From assembly GCF_019320115.1 (NCBI RefSeq), contig NC_089585.1:140601426-140665425 (forward strand): 64,000 nt of DNA, read 5' to 3'. This document shows positions 21,045-32,984 of the stretch, piece by piece; within the stretch, counting starts at the first letter, position 1; each line of letters opens with the position of its first letter. The translations under genes were made by a program, and so were the position numbers. The notes beneath the pieces were generated by a model, which saw only the letters and a program-made list of their open reading frames with translations, did not search any database and was not told where the DNA came from. This DNA is from Miscanthus floridulus. Its lineage: Eukaryota > Streptophyta > Magnoliopsida > Poales > Poaceae.

Positions 21045-23024
21045 TGAAAGCTCTAGTTTGGTTTTGGTTAATTGATGAAACCCTAAGCGCTAACCTAGTT
21101 TATCAAGTGATTTTAAGATAGGTAGCACTACTCCAAGTGATGAAGCAATGGCAAAGATCATGACGATGGTGATGGCATGGTGATGATCAAATGCTTAAAG
21201 TTGGAAAAGAAGAAAGAGAAAAACAAAAGGCTCAAGGCAAAGGTACAAATGATAGGAGCCATTTTGTTTTTATGATCAAGACACTTAGTGAGTGTGATCA
21301 CATTTAGGATCGATAGCCGTACTATTAAGAGGGGTGAAACTCGCATTGGAATACGGTTATCAAAGTGCCACTAGATGCTCTAACTCATTGCATATGCATT
21401 TAGGATCTAGTGGAATGCTAACACCCTTGAAAATGTTTGTGAAAAATATGCTAACATATGTGCACAAGGTGATACACTTGGTGGTTGGCACATTTGATCA
21501 AGGGTGGTGAAGTTTGGGAGCAAGAGTAAGGAACTCCACCAGCGGAGTGTCCGCCCGTAGAGTGCGGACTGTCCGACAGTGCCACCGACGCCCTAGACAG
21601 AAAAATTGGACGTCACTGTAAGTGACCGGATGCTGGCCTTGGTTGGACCGGAGCGTCCGGTCAGTGGCAACAGAGGGCGCGTGTTTTGGTCTTTGACCGA
21701 ACACTGGTGCTAAAAGCGACCGAACGCTGGCAGGATACGTCCAGTCAGTGCTAACGTACGCTGACGTAGGGCGTACAAAAGAGAAGTTGAGTGACCGGAC
21801 GCTAGGTGAGTCCGGTCGAGCATGACCGAACGTGTCCGGTCGTGAAATCTCACGTTTGGAACCTTACTAGAAACGACCAGACGCTGAGATCCAGCGTCCG
21901 GTCACTTTGTAACTGACGCGTCCAGTCATATCATGACTGTTGAGATCAGACGACTCTTGTTGAACGCAGGATGACACGTGGCTTACATCGGTTGACCGGA
22001 CGCTGGGTCTAGAGTCCGGTCAGTCTGACCGGAGTGTCCGGTCAGCCCGCAGTGTGCCTAGTGAAGGGGTACAACGGCTCTATTTCGTGGGGGCTTCTAT
22101 TTAAGCCCCATGGCCAGCTCAAGCTCACTCTCTTGCACATTTTCGTTGACATAGCAACCTTGTGAGCTTAGCCAAAGTCCTTATACTCATCTCCATCATT
22201 GATTCATCATCTTTGTGAGATTGGGAGAGAATCCAAGTACATTGCTTGAGTGATTGCATCTAGAGGCACTTGGTATTCGTGTTGCGCTGCGGATTTCGCT
22301 TGTTACTCTTGGTGGTTGCCACCACCTAGACGGCTCGGTGCAGCGGTGGAGGATCGGCACGAGTTGGTGATTGTTCGTGGCCGTCTCCGGTGATTGTGAG
22401 GGGAGTTGTACCTTCCATGGCGGAGCGCCGAAAGGTAACTCTAGTAAATTGCTCGTGTCATTGAGTTACCTCACTTGTGGGTTGGTTCTTGCGGCGTCCT
22501 ATCGTGTGGACGAGGTTTGTGAAACACCTCTTAGCCGCCGAACCACCAAGGTTGGTCGACACAACGGGGATGTAGCGTGTTGGCAAGCACGTGAACCTCG
22601 GGAGAAAATCGGTTGTCTCTTGTCATTTGCATTCTCCCGGTGATTGGCTTAATCTTCATCCTGTGATTGGTTCATCCCCTACACGGCGGTATAATCACCC
22701 TACTCACCTATTTACATTCTTGCAAACTAGTTGATACAAGCTCTTTAGTGTAATTAGAATTGAGAGCTTGCTTTATTATTGTCATTCATCTAGTTGAGCT
22801 CTTTAGAGTAGCAAGATTGATAACTCTTAGTGAGTAGTTACATAGCAAGGTTGGGTGCCTAAGTAATCATTGCAACTAGAATTGTTGGATATGTGGCTTG
22901 CAATCCTTGTAGAGCTAGAGCAAGTTTGCATTACGCTATTTACCATACTAATCAAATTGCTCTAGTTGATTTGTAGATTTTTGAATAGGCTATTCACCCC
23001 CTCTAGCCATATTAGGACCTTTCA
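21045..23024 (+). repeat. Element B 3' LTR (1980 bp)
   Basis: Partner of 4579-6559 with the same ends. It is diverged by scattered substitutions, many C/T and G/A within the CCGGACGC palindrome cluster (about 21610-22050). Followed by the GTAGG duplication. Confidence 0.93.
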
Positions 23025-23029
23025 GTAGG

Positions 23030-25154
23030 GACGCCGCTACCAAGGTATGACCGCCATGGCTGGAAGAGATCTCATCAAACTTTATGAACTGACCAACTTG
23101 AGCAGCTGTAGGCGCGGAACCCTCCACCGGCATGATCCTGAGCAACTTCCCCTCTGACAAGGCTCACCCGGTGAAGATCCACCGGAGAAAGTCCGCACAT
23201 GGCTCCATTCCAAAGAAGGCCTCACAGATGAATCCAGCACCGCCCCTGGCAGCCTCCAGCTCTACATCACGCTCTAGATTCATGAAAGGATCTATAAGTC
23301 CTCCCCCTTGCTCACCCCCTCTCTCACTTAAGAACCGCCATGGCATACAGGCACTCTCAGTGAGGAGGAAGATGGAGGAGAGACAATAGTTGGAGAATAG
23401 GCAAAGGACTGCGACAAAGAGCCTTCTCCCTCCCCCTATTTAAGGAAGAAACACGATAGCCGAAGAGGGGTAAAAGATCAGAGCTAAAAACTCTCTACCT
23501 TCCCCCATTCAATGCGGATAGGAAACGATGGGACACACCCTGAGCGATGGGACGCACGCTGACCGACGGAACAACACCTAGTGAGATGAGACATGGCCTG
23601 GGTATGGCCCACCACTATCGCACGACCAGGCACGAAAACCAAAGCGTCACCACACGCAGGCAGCTCTCCACATCCCTAGGCGGGACTTGGAAAAACTCAA
23701 AACAGGATCTCCGCCAGGAGAGACCATCGGGGTTCCTAAGTCGATCGAACGGCTCAAAAAAAACACTGAGAGACAGGTAGGATCATGAAGGGATGCCCCA
23801 TATAGGCCATGCCGACTCTGTCATGAACGAAGAGCACGGGTCCCGATCGGACATTTCTGATTGAAGCTCTCCAAACCTCGTCACTCGAGTCATCAAGGTA
23901 ACACTACCGACCCCCTCTATTTCTTTATAATCATTTCATACGCCTATGCCCCCTAGATGATTCAGGCCCTGAATCACTCGGGGGCTCAGGAACTAAGCAT
24001 CGCACATGCAGCGAAATGCATCACAACGCTCCGTGTTGCATCATGAAGCGGCAGTTGCCTCATTCAACATGAGCAATGACCGACCAGGGTTCGAAGGCCG
24101 TCCCACGAAGAGCTCGAGGCCACCCCACATCAAACAAAGCTAGGAGAGAAAAGCACAGATGAGCCCCGTGCGGCCATCGACCTGTCTGGTAGATAGGGTC
24201 ATCTCAACCTTTTCGTTTGATCCTAAGCCTCTACCGAGCCCACAGAATCTCCATCGAGGGGAGGCCATTAGGCCACCCGGATCGGTCTTCGGAACGACCT
24301 AGGCATCTACCGGATTGCAGGTAAAGGAGTAGTGGAATGTTAGAAGAGGGCTATGCCAACCCCGACACGAACGACGGACCTAGAATCTACTTGATCATAC
24401 CGGATAGCGAACTCACCAAGCGCGTCACTCGAGCCCGAGCGATCAGGACAAGGGACAAAACTCAGCCCCCCGGTTGTGAGAAACAGAGGATAGGCTAACA
24501 CACACAACTCAAACCGAACCCTACCAAAAGCCCAATGGGGCTCGTGGGCTCAAGACACCAAATGCCCGGGTCTACGACCCCAAATTCGCCCTATCCGGCT
24601 ACGCTTCGACTGCACATCAAACGCCTAGGTCTATGACCCCAAACTCGCCCCATCTGGCTACGCTTCGACTGCACACCAAACGCTTGGGTCTACGACCCCG
24701 AACTCGCTCCATCCAGCTAAGCTTTGACTGCACACCAAATGCCTGGGTCTGTGACCCCGAACTCGCCCCATTCAGCTACGCTTCGACTGCACACCAAACA
24801 CCTGGGTTTACGACCCTAAACTCGCCCCATCAGGATCCATGAGCCCCGGCTCGCTCGATCCTTAAAACTAACTAACTAACTACCTCAGCTACGCGGGCTG
24901 CATCGAGGCTCGGATCTACGACTCTGACTCGCCCAATCCTACGGCGCGCACTGACGCCAGGACCCGTGAGCTCCACCTTGTCCAATCCCTAAGACTAACT
25001 GCCTCGCCCGATCCCATGGAGCGCACCGACGCTAGGATCCACGAGCTCCGTATCACCCAATCCCTGAAAAACTAACCGCCTCAAGCTACGCAACGACGCC
25101 TTGGTTGGCGACTTCATCTCGACTAAAAAACACGTACATGCCCACTAACAAACA
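23030..25154. other. Element A 3' region resumed after the copia insertion
   Basis: Continuation of the A 3' region. On the minus strand around 23164-23346 a 60-codon frame (LEAARGGAGFICEAFFGMEPC) has coding-like composition and may be a relic of an antisense gene as in C and E. I could not join further exons. The remainder holds CG-rich decayed sequence and a 59-bp tandem array. Confidence 0.5.
24550..24838. repeat. 59-bp tandem array in Element A 3' region
   Basis: Starts of CTGCAC recur at 24610, 24669, 24728 and 24787. Units contain CACCAAACGCCTGGGTCTA, CGACCCCGAACTCGCCCC and GCTACGCTTCGA, and diverge at about 5-10 positions each. Five copies counting a degenerate first one near 24551. 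Confidence 0.85.
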
Positions 25155-25402
25155 CCCCCAGACGATTCTGCCCGAATCGCCCGGGGGCTCGGGGGCTACA
25201 CCCGTGGGTGTGCTCGTGCGCACCCGCTGACGAAACAAAAACCTCCCCTGTTGGCAACACGAAACCCCCCCAGATGATTCTGCCTGAATCGCCCGGGGGC
25301 TTGGGGGCTACACCCACGGGTACGCTCACGCGCACCCACCGTCAAAGACAAAAAAATCCCCCAGATGATTCTGCCCGAATCGCCCAGTGGCTCAGGGGCT
25401 CC
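25155..25402. repeat. Three polypurine-tract-like modules before Element A 3' LTR
   Basis: The module CAGACGATTCTGCCCGAATC followed by GCCCGGGGGCTCGGGGGCTA occurs near 25157, 25273 and 25361. The last one (CTCAGGGGCTCC) abuts the LTR and is the probable functional polypurine tract. This parallels the repeated modules of C. Confidence 0.8.
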
Positions 25403-26813
25403 TATCAGGTTCATAAACCTAGGGCCCCCCATGGACTAGCTTCCCAATAAAGGTTTAGCCCAAGCAGACAACGCGCAACTCATGGTCCGGCCTAAGTATC
25501 TAAACAAACAGGCCAGAAGGGCGATCCAATCATCGACCAGAAGGTCTGGCCGAGGAGAAGCAACACCCGTTTTTCGACTATGGCCTGCCTCTCCGACCGA
25601 AGGGCTCACTTAGGTCTCCAGCCCGCCTCCGAACGGCATCTTCGATCGAAAGGCCCAGCCAAAACACTACTTCCGACTCCGACCCCATGTCTTCGACCAG
25701 GGTACGCAAAAACCCTGCTCACTACTCATCTCCAACTGGAGCGATCAGAACCGACATGGACCAACCGACCAGGGACGCCCACTCAGAAGGTACTAGGGAA
25801 TGAACAGGGAAAGCAAGGCAGGGCGTAGAAGTCAAACCACGGTACCAGGGACCGTACCCTGTACACCTGCAGAAATAGTATTCTACAACCTCCCTGACAC
25901 AAACCGTGTTGTAGGCACCGACATTTTCCTCTACAGTATTATGGGCGCCTACAACTCCCATACAGTATGGCCCCCCATATGCCTGTAGGCATCGACAGTG
26001 TTATGGGCATTGGTTTTTACCGTACCGGACGAACATGGTAAAAACCCCTTGCATGCTTCAGGTATCAACAGTATCGTAGGCACCGACGTCTGCCATGCAC
26101 GATGAAGACAACACCACCTCCCACGTGCATCTGACATTCAACAGCATTATGGGTGCCTACCATCGTCCTGTACCCGCCGACGTGGGCAGCAAGACTCAGA
26201 AGTCTACGTACTCTCTCTCCCTCACTTGTAAGGCCATCTCCTTCATCTATAAAAGGAGATGCGCTCTCCCAACATTCAAGTCATTCTAGATTCATTAGAT
26301 TGATTAAGTTCACTATTTCACAACCACAGAACCGCTAGGTTTGAACCTCAAGCACACGCTTGAACACTTACCTCATAGCAGAGCTCCTGTCGCTCTTGGC
26401 CCTTCCGACCGGGGTCTGACCGGACCTCTTGTACCCCCTATCTTTCTCCTCCTCGTTTGTAACCCCACTACAAACTTTGAGCACCTGGGCTCAGGAATAA
26501 AGTCACCAACCGACTCTAACTGGACATAGGGCATGTTGCCTAAACTAGTATAAACCCTGTGTCATTGAGTGCTAGGCCACCTCTAATCACAACGTACGGC
26601 AAAACTACAAATATTTACTTGTTGGTCACTTTCTGCACCGACATAACCCCTATTACGAACTTTTAGTGCGAGTAACACAAGCAGCAGCAACGAACTAGAC
26701 GTAGGGACATTTTGTCCGATCTAATATAAACCTCGTGCTCTCTTAGAACACCATCCGGGCCAGACATGCCATATTAAAAATTTACTAGCCGGTGGCAACA
26801 CAAAACACCGACA
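25403..26813 (+). repeat. Element A 3' LTR (1411 bp)
   Basis: It begins TATCAGG, expected TGTCAGG with a G-to-A change, directly after a polypurine tract. It ends AAAACACCGACA, which matches the terminus of the Element E LTR (complement begins TGTCGGTGTTTC). The length is close to the 1382-bp LTR of E. No 5' partner is in the window. A TATA-like CTATAAAAGG near 26247 fits a promoter. Confidence 0.75.
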
Positions 26814-27463
26814 CTATCTCGGGTGAAAGGGTAAATCATGACTCACAGTGAAAGTGTACAACCTCTGCAGAATGTAAAACTAGTATATCAGTCATGCTCA
26901 CGGTCATGAGCGGCCTTGAACATTTACGGAATAGATGATAAACAATGATGATACTGATGATAAAGATGCTCACTATTGATTACTGTTTATGCATTCATTA
27001 TTCATGGTTGCCTAATCATGTGTTTATGTGGGCTTTTGAATAAACTTGTTGCCACCCAATTGCTAAAAGATGACTCATTAAAAGCTAATCGTAGTTAAAC
27101 CATTGTCAGCTTTTTGAGCCCCATGAACTCCATGTTATATTTGTTGAGTACGACATGTACTTACGCTTGCTCTACTTTTTAAATCTTTAGGAAAATCCTA
27201 GATGGGTACCAGATTGCTAGAGTTTAGAGGAATTAGGTTTGTGATCAACCAGTCAGTTGTTCCTATGGAAGTGGAGTCTTCACCTGAAGATCAGAGTTGT
27301 CTTTCCGCTGTCTATACTCTGAGGTTGTATTCTTTATACTAATACGCTATGCAATAAGCGTTGTCTTATGATATTACCCTTATTTGTAGCTATATATGAG
27401 ATTTGACTTTCTAGACTCATATATGGTGTGTATCTGATTGTGTTCTTAAAACCGGGTGCTACA
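26814..27463 (+). repeat. LTR tail of another gypsy element (Tekay-like)
   Basis: The sequence ends AAACCGGGTGCTACA. That ending, with the TTTGAGCCCCATGAACTCC and GAGTACGACATGTAC stretches, resembles the ends of Tekay-type chromovirus LTRs in grasses. The left part is missing: Element A's LTR abuts it, so A probably inserted into it. No internal region is present. Confidence 0.45.
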
Positions 27464-28201
27464 ACTACCCTGTATTAGATTTTATAACCGTTCATTTGTT
27501 TACTATGTTTTTTGTTTTTCTAAATTTTATAGTGAAGCGTGTTTGTATTTTAACATAATTATATTATTTGATTTTCAATCATACATATATTAAGTAGGAC
27601 ATACAAACGAGGTTGCCTTGATGAATTTGTTTCATTTTTATGACCATCTCAAAGAGGCTCTTTATATCCTTCCTAATCTATAGTACTTTAGTGAAAAAAT
27701 ACCCTCTGATAGCCTTTTCAATTGGGTCTCTAATTATAGACATCATTTGTTTTGTATTTCAATGGAAATTTTAGAATCATATGCGAAGAGTGTTTCATAT
27801 CAGTGCGTTGTTTGTGGAATCAATTAAACATGTATGTTGCAGGAGCTAGTAATTCATGTGACAAAAACAAAAACACAAGCTAAAAGCTAGGAGCCAGTGA
27901 CCACTATGTACTTTTTGGTGATAGCACATTAACCAAACCTTACACCATTAAATTTAATACAAAAGTTATTACTAATTGTACCACTAGGCAGATCAAATCT
28001 TTCCCATAAAAATACAGATAAGAATATAGATAACTCTATGTTGGTAGCACATCACCACTAGAAGTCAGTCCAATAAAATCCAACAAGATATAATTGCACT
28101 GCAAGTACACTGCAGTTTCATAATAGATTAAAGCTTGCATCTTTCACTGGCCACACTGAAACAGGAAATATAGACAGTAGTGTACTCAAATGTGGGTTTA
28201 C
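27464..28201. other. AT-rich sequence downstream of the Myb/SANT-like gene
   Basis: No open frames or repeats of note. By position it includes the 3' untranslated region of the minus-strand Harbinger Myb-like gene. No terminal inverted repeat of the transposon was found here. Confidence 0.4.
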
Positions 28202-28638
28202 CTTTGAAACAGAATCGCACTTCTCCACCAGTTAGTCACTGGGACATCTGCAATTAATGAGGCAAGAATCATCTCGGAATACAGGTTTAGTTTAGATGAT
28301 CTAATGCTACAAGAGAAGAACACTGAGACAACAAGCAAACATACCTGTGAAATGTCGAATAGCTGGATTTTTTGTCATCATAAATAACTGTCGATTCATC
28401 TCAGATTGAAATATCGAACAGTTGGATTTTTTTGTCATCATAAATAACTATCGATTCTTCTATGCTATCCACAACAGCAATGCACTTTTCTACAGAATAG
28501 TCATCTTCTTTTTTCTTCTTCTCATCTAGTTTTTCCTAATTTTTCTCCATCTGGATCTTTCTCAAGTCTATGAATTCACTGAGTTTAGCTATCATTTGAC
28601 TTTGCTTGTATTTTTTTCCACTAGCACTTGCTCCCTCC

Positions 28639-29080
28639 TGTCGATGTTTTACCACCGGCAACCCGTCACGGGAGTACCCGGGACGGTGATTTGTTCAGAG
28701 GGGTATCGGCGTTTGCAGGAACTCGATGGTAAACGCAGAGAGACAACGATTTATACTGGTTCGGCACGCCGGAAAATCACGGCGCCCTACGTCCAGTCTG
28801 GGGTGGATAGTATATTGCGCCCTGCGCTATATGTTGTGTTGCGAGGTATGTTGCGGTTATGTGTGTAGCTCATGTATGTGTTAGCTAGGTCTGCCGATCT
28901 AGGGACCCCTGCCCTCCTTTATATAGTCCAGGAGAGGCGGGAGTTCTAGTCGGTTACAAAGTAGAGATCCTAGTAGGATTACGTGTACTAGTCCTAGTAG
29001 GATTACATGAGGAGAATCCTATTTGGATTAAGTCTTCTTCTCTCTTCACCGTGGGGAACCTTATGGGTCCCGCATCGACA
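28639..29080 (-). repeat. Mosaic D LTR 1 (442 bp, minus orientation)
   Basis: On the plus strand begins TGTCGATGTTTTACCACC and ends GGTCCCGCATCGACA. The complement carries the TATA box CTATATAAAGG shared with C. It differs from LTR 2 at only a few positions. Confidence 0.92.
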
Positions 29081-29199
29081 AGCCCCCGAGCATTTCATGA
29101 TTGAGCTTCAAGGGCCGGGTTGTTGTAGACTTGTTCTGGGTTCTTTCTTGAAGCGAGACCTTGAGATGGTCTTCTTTGTCTTTTCTTCGGCTGATGTGC

Positions 29200-29641
29200 T
29201 GTCGATGTTTTACCACCGGCAACCCGTCACGGGAGTACCCGGGACAGTGATTTGTTCGGAGGGGTATCGGCGTTTGCAGGAACTCGATGGTAAACGCAGG
29301 GAGACAACGATTTATACTGGTTCGGCACGCCGGAAAATCACGGCGCCCTACGTCCAGTCTGGGGTGGATAGTATATTGCGCCCTGCGCTATATGTTGTGT
29401 TGCGAGGTATGTTGCGGTTATGTGTGTAGCTCATGTATGTGTTAGCTAGGTCTGCCGATCTAGGGACCCCTGCCCTCCTTTATATAGTCCAGGAGAGGCG
29501 GGAGTCCTAGTCGGTTACAAAGTAGAAATCCTAGTAGGATTACGTGTACTAGTCCTAGTAGGATTACATGAGGAGAATCCTATTTGGATTAAGTCTTCTT
29601 CTCTCTTCACCGTGGGGAACCTTATGGGTCCCGCATCGACA
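29200..29641 (-). repeat. Mosaic D LTR 2 (442 bp, minus orientation)
   Basis: Near-identical to LTR 1. LTR plus the following 119 bp (28639-29199) recurs as 29200-29760, a 561-bp tandem duplication. Confidence 0.92.
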
Positions 29642-29870
29642 AGCCCCCGAGCATTTCATGATTGAGCTTCAAGGGCCGGGTTGTTGTAGACTTGTTCTGG
29701 GTTCTTTCTTGAAGCGAGACCTTGAGATGGTCTTCTTTGTCTTTTCTTCGGCTGATGTGCACTTTTGCACAAAAGTGCACTCAGTGAGTGTAGCCCCCGA
29801 GCCTCTTGCTTGTTGGGTCAAGAAGCCAGAGGGTCCCTTTAGTCTTCTTGGTTGCTCCGAGTTCTTTTTC
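29642..29870 (-). other. Mosaic D minus-oriented 3' internal segment
   Basis: The complement of 34012-34241 in the same mosaic: polypurine tract, hairpin near 29757-29780 and a second purine module. It ends at GGTGGG, where it switches to plus-oriented C-like sequence with a few bases of shared junction. Confidence 0.85.
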
Positions 29871-30857
29871 GGTGGGATCAAATTGGCAGCGTAAAACCAC
29901 TCGGCGCGCCAATCCTTGACAGAATCGACCAGGTTATAATCAAAAAACTTGATTTTAAGACCCTGGCGAAACTGAATCCCGCAACCGCCAAGGACACTGG
30001 TTTCCTCGCGGCGGGGTTGAGGTTTCAGGCGAAAGAAAAAACGAAAAAGAGATAGAGAAGGAGGAATCCCAAGGAAGGCTTCACAAAGATGGACAAAAAC
30101 AGAAAGATGGAGAACGGCATTAGGGGTTAGATGGTTCAAACTAACCCCGAAATACCCAAGAAACTGATGAAGGAAGACAGAAGCAGGGAGACAGAGACCA
30201 GCGCGGACAAAAGAGACAAAAAGGACAATCTCACCAGGACCCAGGGCTGGAACCCGATGCTCGCCCGGAACTCTCCATTCAGCGATGATTTTGTTCTGGA
30301 TCAAGCCATCACTAACGAGCTCGCGCAGCTGGTCTTCGCTGGTTGTTGGAGCCGGCCAAACCTTCTGAGCCGCCCTCATGGCCACGAACTCCTGGTTTTC
30401 GATCAAAGAAAGCGACGACTCCTCGTCCACAAAAGTCGCCTAAGATTTGCTTGCGGTCTTTTTCTTTCCCATGAATTGGCGGAAGCAACAAAAGTGCTAA
30501 GGAGGATTAAGCTAGAACGATGGAGCTCGAGCGATAACGACAATGACGGCGGCGGTTTTCTGAGAACTAGGGTTTAAAGGAAAGAGCTAGGTGACAAGGG
30601 AAAGAAGATAAAAGGTCTTTAAATAGATTTCTCAGTGATACAAACAGCCCATAAGGCCCGTTAAAGCACATCGTGGGAAAACAACGGTCCATTTACCGAC
30701 GCAGCTAAAACGACGGAGGGCACGAATCCACACAACGGTATGAACCAACGGGCAGATTTCAGACTTATCCGTGCAGCAACACAGCAGGGTTATCAGATGA
30801 CCACAGGAACAACTCGTTAAACCAAGAAGAAAGAAAGGGCTACCTCACGAGTAACAA
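29871..30857 (-). pseudogene. 5' fragment of the C-type antisense gene in mosaic D
   Basis: About 98 percent similar by eye to C 17572-18555. It contains the first ~200 codons of antisense exon 1 (start codon at 30472 on the minus strand), the upstream leader and the TATA-like box near 30620. A TAG appears at about codon 10 where C has a glutamine codon. The frame downstream is otherwise open and reads on into the inverted LTR-side sequence to 29669, giving a chimeric tail. It cannot make the normal product. Its presence shows the mosaic derives from a C-type parent with the same antisense gene. Confidence 0.85.
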
Positions 30858-31258
30858 AAGAAGACTTAATCCAAATAGGATTCTCCTCATGTAATCCTAC
30901 TAGGACTAGTACACGTAATCCTACTAGGATCTCTACTTTGTAACCGACTAGGACTCCCGCCTCTCCTGGACTATATAAAGGAGGGCAGGGGTCCCTAGAT
31001 CGACAGACCTAGCTAACACATACATGAGCTACACACATAACCGCAACATACCTCGCAACACAACATATAGCGCAGGGCGCAATATACTATCCACCCCAGA
31101 CTGGACGTAGGGCGTCGTGATTTTCCGGCGTGCCGAACCAGTATAAATCGTTGTCTCCCTGCGTTTACCATCGAGTTCCTGCAAACGCCGATACCCCTCC
31201 GAACAAATCACCGTCCCGGGTACTCCCGTGACGGGTTGCCGGTGGTAAAACATCGACA
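30858..31258 (+). repeat. Mosaic D LTR 3 (plus, missing first ~42 bp)
   Basis: It joins the preceding fragment through a short AGAA overlap and lacks the start of the LTR, but keeps the TATA box and the AAAACATCGACA end, followed by a primer site at 31261. Confidence 0.88.
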
Positions 31259-31260
31259 GC

Positions 31261-31278
31261 TGGCGCGCCAGGTAGGGG
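31261..31278 (+). other. Mosaic D primer-binding site 1
   Basis: TGGCGCGCCAGGTAGGGG, identical to that of Element C, 2 bp after the LTR end. Confidence 0.88.
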
Positions 31279-32409
31279 TTCTCGGCGCTTTGCGTTTGAG
31301 AGTTCGGTGGACCTCAAGATCAAAGATTTGTTGTGGCTCTTGTTGGCCCTCATCGACAAGTCGCCGCAGCTCTCGTCGACCCTCAAGATCAACAACACGT
31401 TCTCGGCGACAGGACCTCAAGATCAATATTCGCGGCCCTCGTCGACGACTCACTGCGGCTCTCATCGGCCCTGATCATCGGGCGAGCCTGAAGGACCACA
31501 TCATCAAAATCAATCCGCTGGCGCCGCGTGGTTGCTGAATTTTACAAATTGATTCAGCAATTCGCCGTGCGTCAAATCCGAAGCAGAGTCGAAGATGGAT
31601 CATCGCGCATCGAGTCCTAATTGGTTCGGGATCCATCATCATTGCACCGTCGTCCCTTATCCTGTTGAAGTACTCGGAATCCGAGTAGAAGCCGGGGCGA
31701 GGCACGCTACTCCAGCGATAGAGAAGAAATTATGGCACGAAGGCCAAGAATGTACGTGAGTATTACTGCAATGCCTGGCTACACCAATAGGTCCGCGAGA
31801 AATGGCAGCCCAACACGTTCCTCTGTCAGTACGGCTCCGTATTTACATGGCAGCATCTCACGACCGGATTCCAGTCAATTACTGTGACGCGATCGGACTC
31901 CGAAGACAAGTAGCAATCGGTGTTTTCATCCGCGAAAAGCTATCCTGACCACGTCAAAAAAAAAAATCAAAGCTGCCATCTTGCGCACGGGCCGAGGCAA
32001 AGCTCCAGGGCATCGGGCCGCTTACCATGCGCAGCTGCAAATTCAATTTGCTGTTAACCAGCTACATGCACTCCAAGATACTACCAGAAGACAATTCTGT
32101 CGAGTATGCACTGCACCACCAACACACCATCGACTACTTGACTACTCATCTGGACTACAAAACTAGTCGAGGGCGGGTTCCACGTGATCAACAACTAGTC
32201 GGAATCAACTCCGACTAGTCAGCTTCATCGACGACCGCCACGGCTTCATCGACAACCCGGCCATGAACCAAGCTAAGTAACGCTTTTAATTTTTAAAATA
32301 CATTTCGGATATTATTCGTATGTCTCTGTGGCCATATCACCTTCCCTTAACGGCTGTTAATTTACTCGGATAGTAAGCCTTAATTCGTGAAGCTTGTTTT
32401 CTCGATTGG

Positions 32410-32511
32410 ATGGTCACGTCAATGAACCTCTGAACCATACGGATGGTCACGTCAAAGAACCTCTGAACCATACGGGTGGTCACGTCAATGAACCTCTGAA
32501 CCATACGCGAG
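32410..32511. repeat. 33/34-bp tandem repeat, 3 copies
   Basis: GGTCACGTCAATGAACCTC followed by TGAACCATACG occurs three times in tandem. A fourth copy near 32714-32744 sits in a wider duplicated segment containing GATTCAAGTGCTTAAACGTA. Confidence 0.9.
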
Positions 32512-32984
32512 ATTCAAGTGCTTAAACGTAACAGGCTACTACCCAGAAAATTAACCGACCTAGCAAGGGAAGACACAAAAAATCATCATGCGAGCAAACA
32601 TAGTGCTCTAGGTCTTCTCTTAACGGTCGCCGAATTCCTCAGGTAGAACACGCCTTAATCCGTGAAGCTTGTCTACTCACATGGACGGTCACGAACCGAG
32701 TGCCAGGCTCACATGGTCACGTCATGAACCTCTGAACCATACGCCAGAGATTCAAGTGCTTAAACGTAACAGGACACTACCTGAGGAATTTGCATGGCCT
32801 AGCAAGAGCAAGACGCAAAAAGTTTATATGCATTTCATAATGCAGGGGCCCGCCCCTGATTGATTATTCAAATATGGGACGTGCTCCCCACTTCATATCC
32901 GGAATGTCATTTACAACATATTTTTATGTTTAACATGCAGGGGAGCTACATCGGTACCATGAGATCAGGAAAACACGCTCCTGA

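Larger units (their letters stand above)
4579..23024 (+). mobile_element. Element B: Sirevirus-like Ty1/copia retrotransposon, internally deleted and carrying Element C
   Basis: The two long terminal repeats are 4579-6559 and 21045-23024. Both begin TGAAAGCTCTAG and end GGACCTTTCA. They are flanked by the perfect 5-bp direct repeat GTAGG (4574-4578 and 23025-23029). The primer-binding site starts 2 bp after the 5' LTR and reads TGGTATCGGAGCC, the usual copia initiator-Met type. Only a gag fragment (6620-7074) and about 320 bp before the 3' LTR remain, so protease, integrase, RT and RNase H are missing. The long LTRs, multiple purine-rich tracts before the 3' LTR and palindrome-rich LTR point to the Sirevirus (Maximus/SIRE) lineage. 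In the first ~430 bp the LTRs differ at roughly 15 positions by eye, so B is younger than A and older than C. Confidence 0.93.
1..26813 (+). mobile_element. Element A: old Ty3/gypsy (Tat-type) retrotransposon, 5' part outside window, interrupted by B and C
   Basis: The window opens inside the protease domain of a plus-strand gypsy polyprotein. It runs through RT, RNase H and integrase to about 3854, then a non-coding 3' region (3855-4573, resuming at 23030), and ends in a 3' LTR at 25403-26813. Everything from 4579 to 23024 is a later copia insertion, shown by the GTAGG duplication at 4574-4578 and 23025-23029. Assignment to the Tat type rests on the D-G-G protease motif, the long repeat-rich region between integrase and the 3' LTR, and similarity of pol to Element C. 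The coding region has many stops and at least two frameshifts, so it is the oldest of the three nested elements. The 5' LTR and gag lie left of the window. Confidence 0.88.

Noticed and set aside
23164..23346. Antisense gene in Element A
   Set aside because: Only one short coding-like frame; exons could not be linked, so it is mentioned as a possible relic rather than called.
27630..27660. Possible left terminal inverted repeat of the Harbinger element (CTCAAAGAGGCTC)
   Set aside because: Orientation is the same as the candidate right end near 38885-38897 rather than inverted, so it cannot pair.
28596..29894. Repeated 90-140 codon frames such as the one with MFYHRQPVTGVPGT
   Set aside because: They are LTR sequence of the mosaic element, repeated with each LTR copy.
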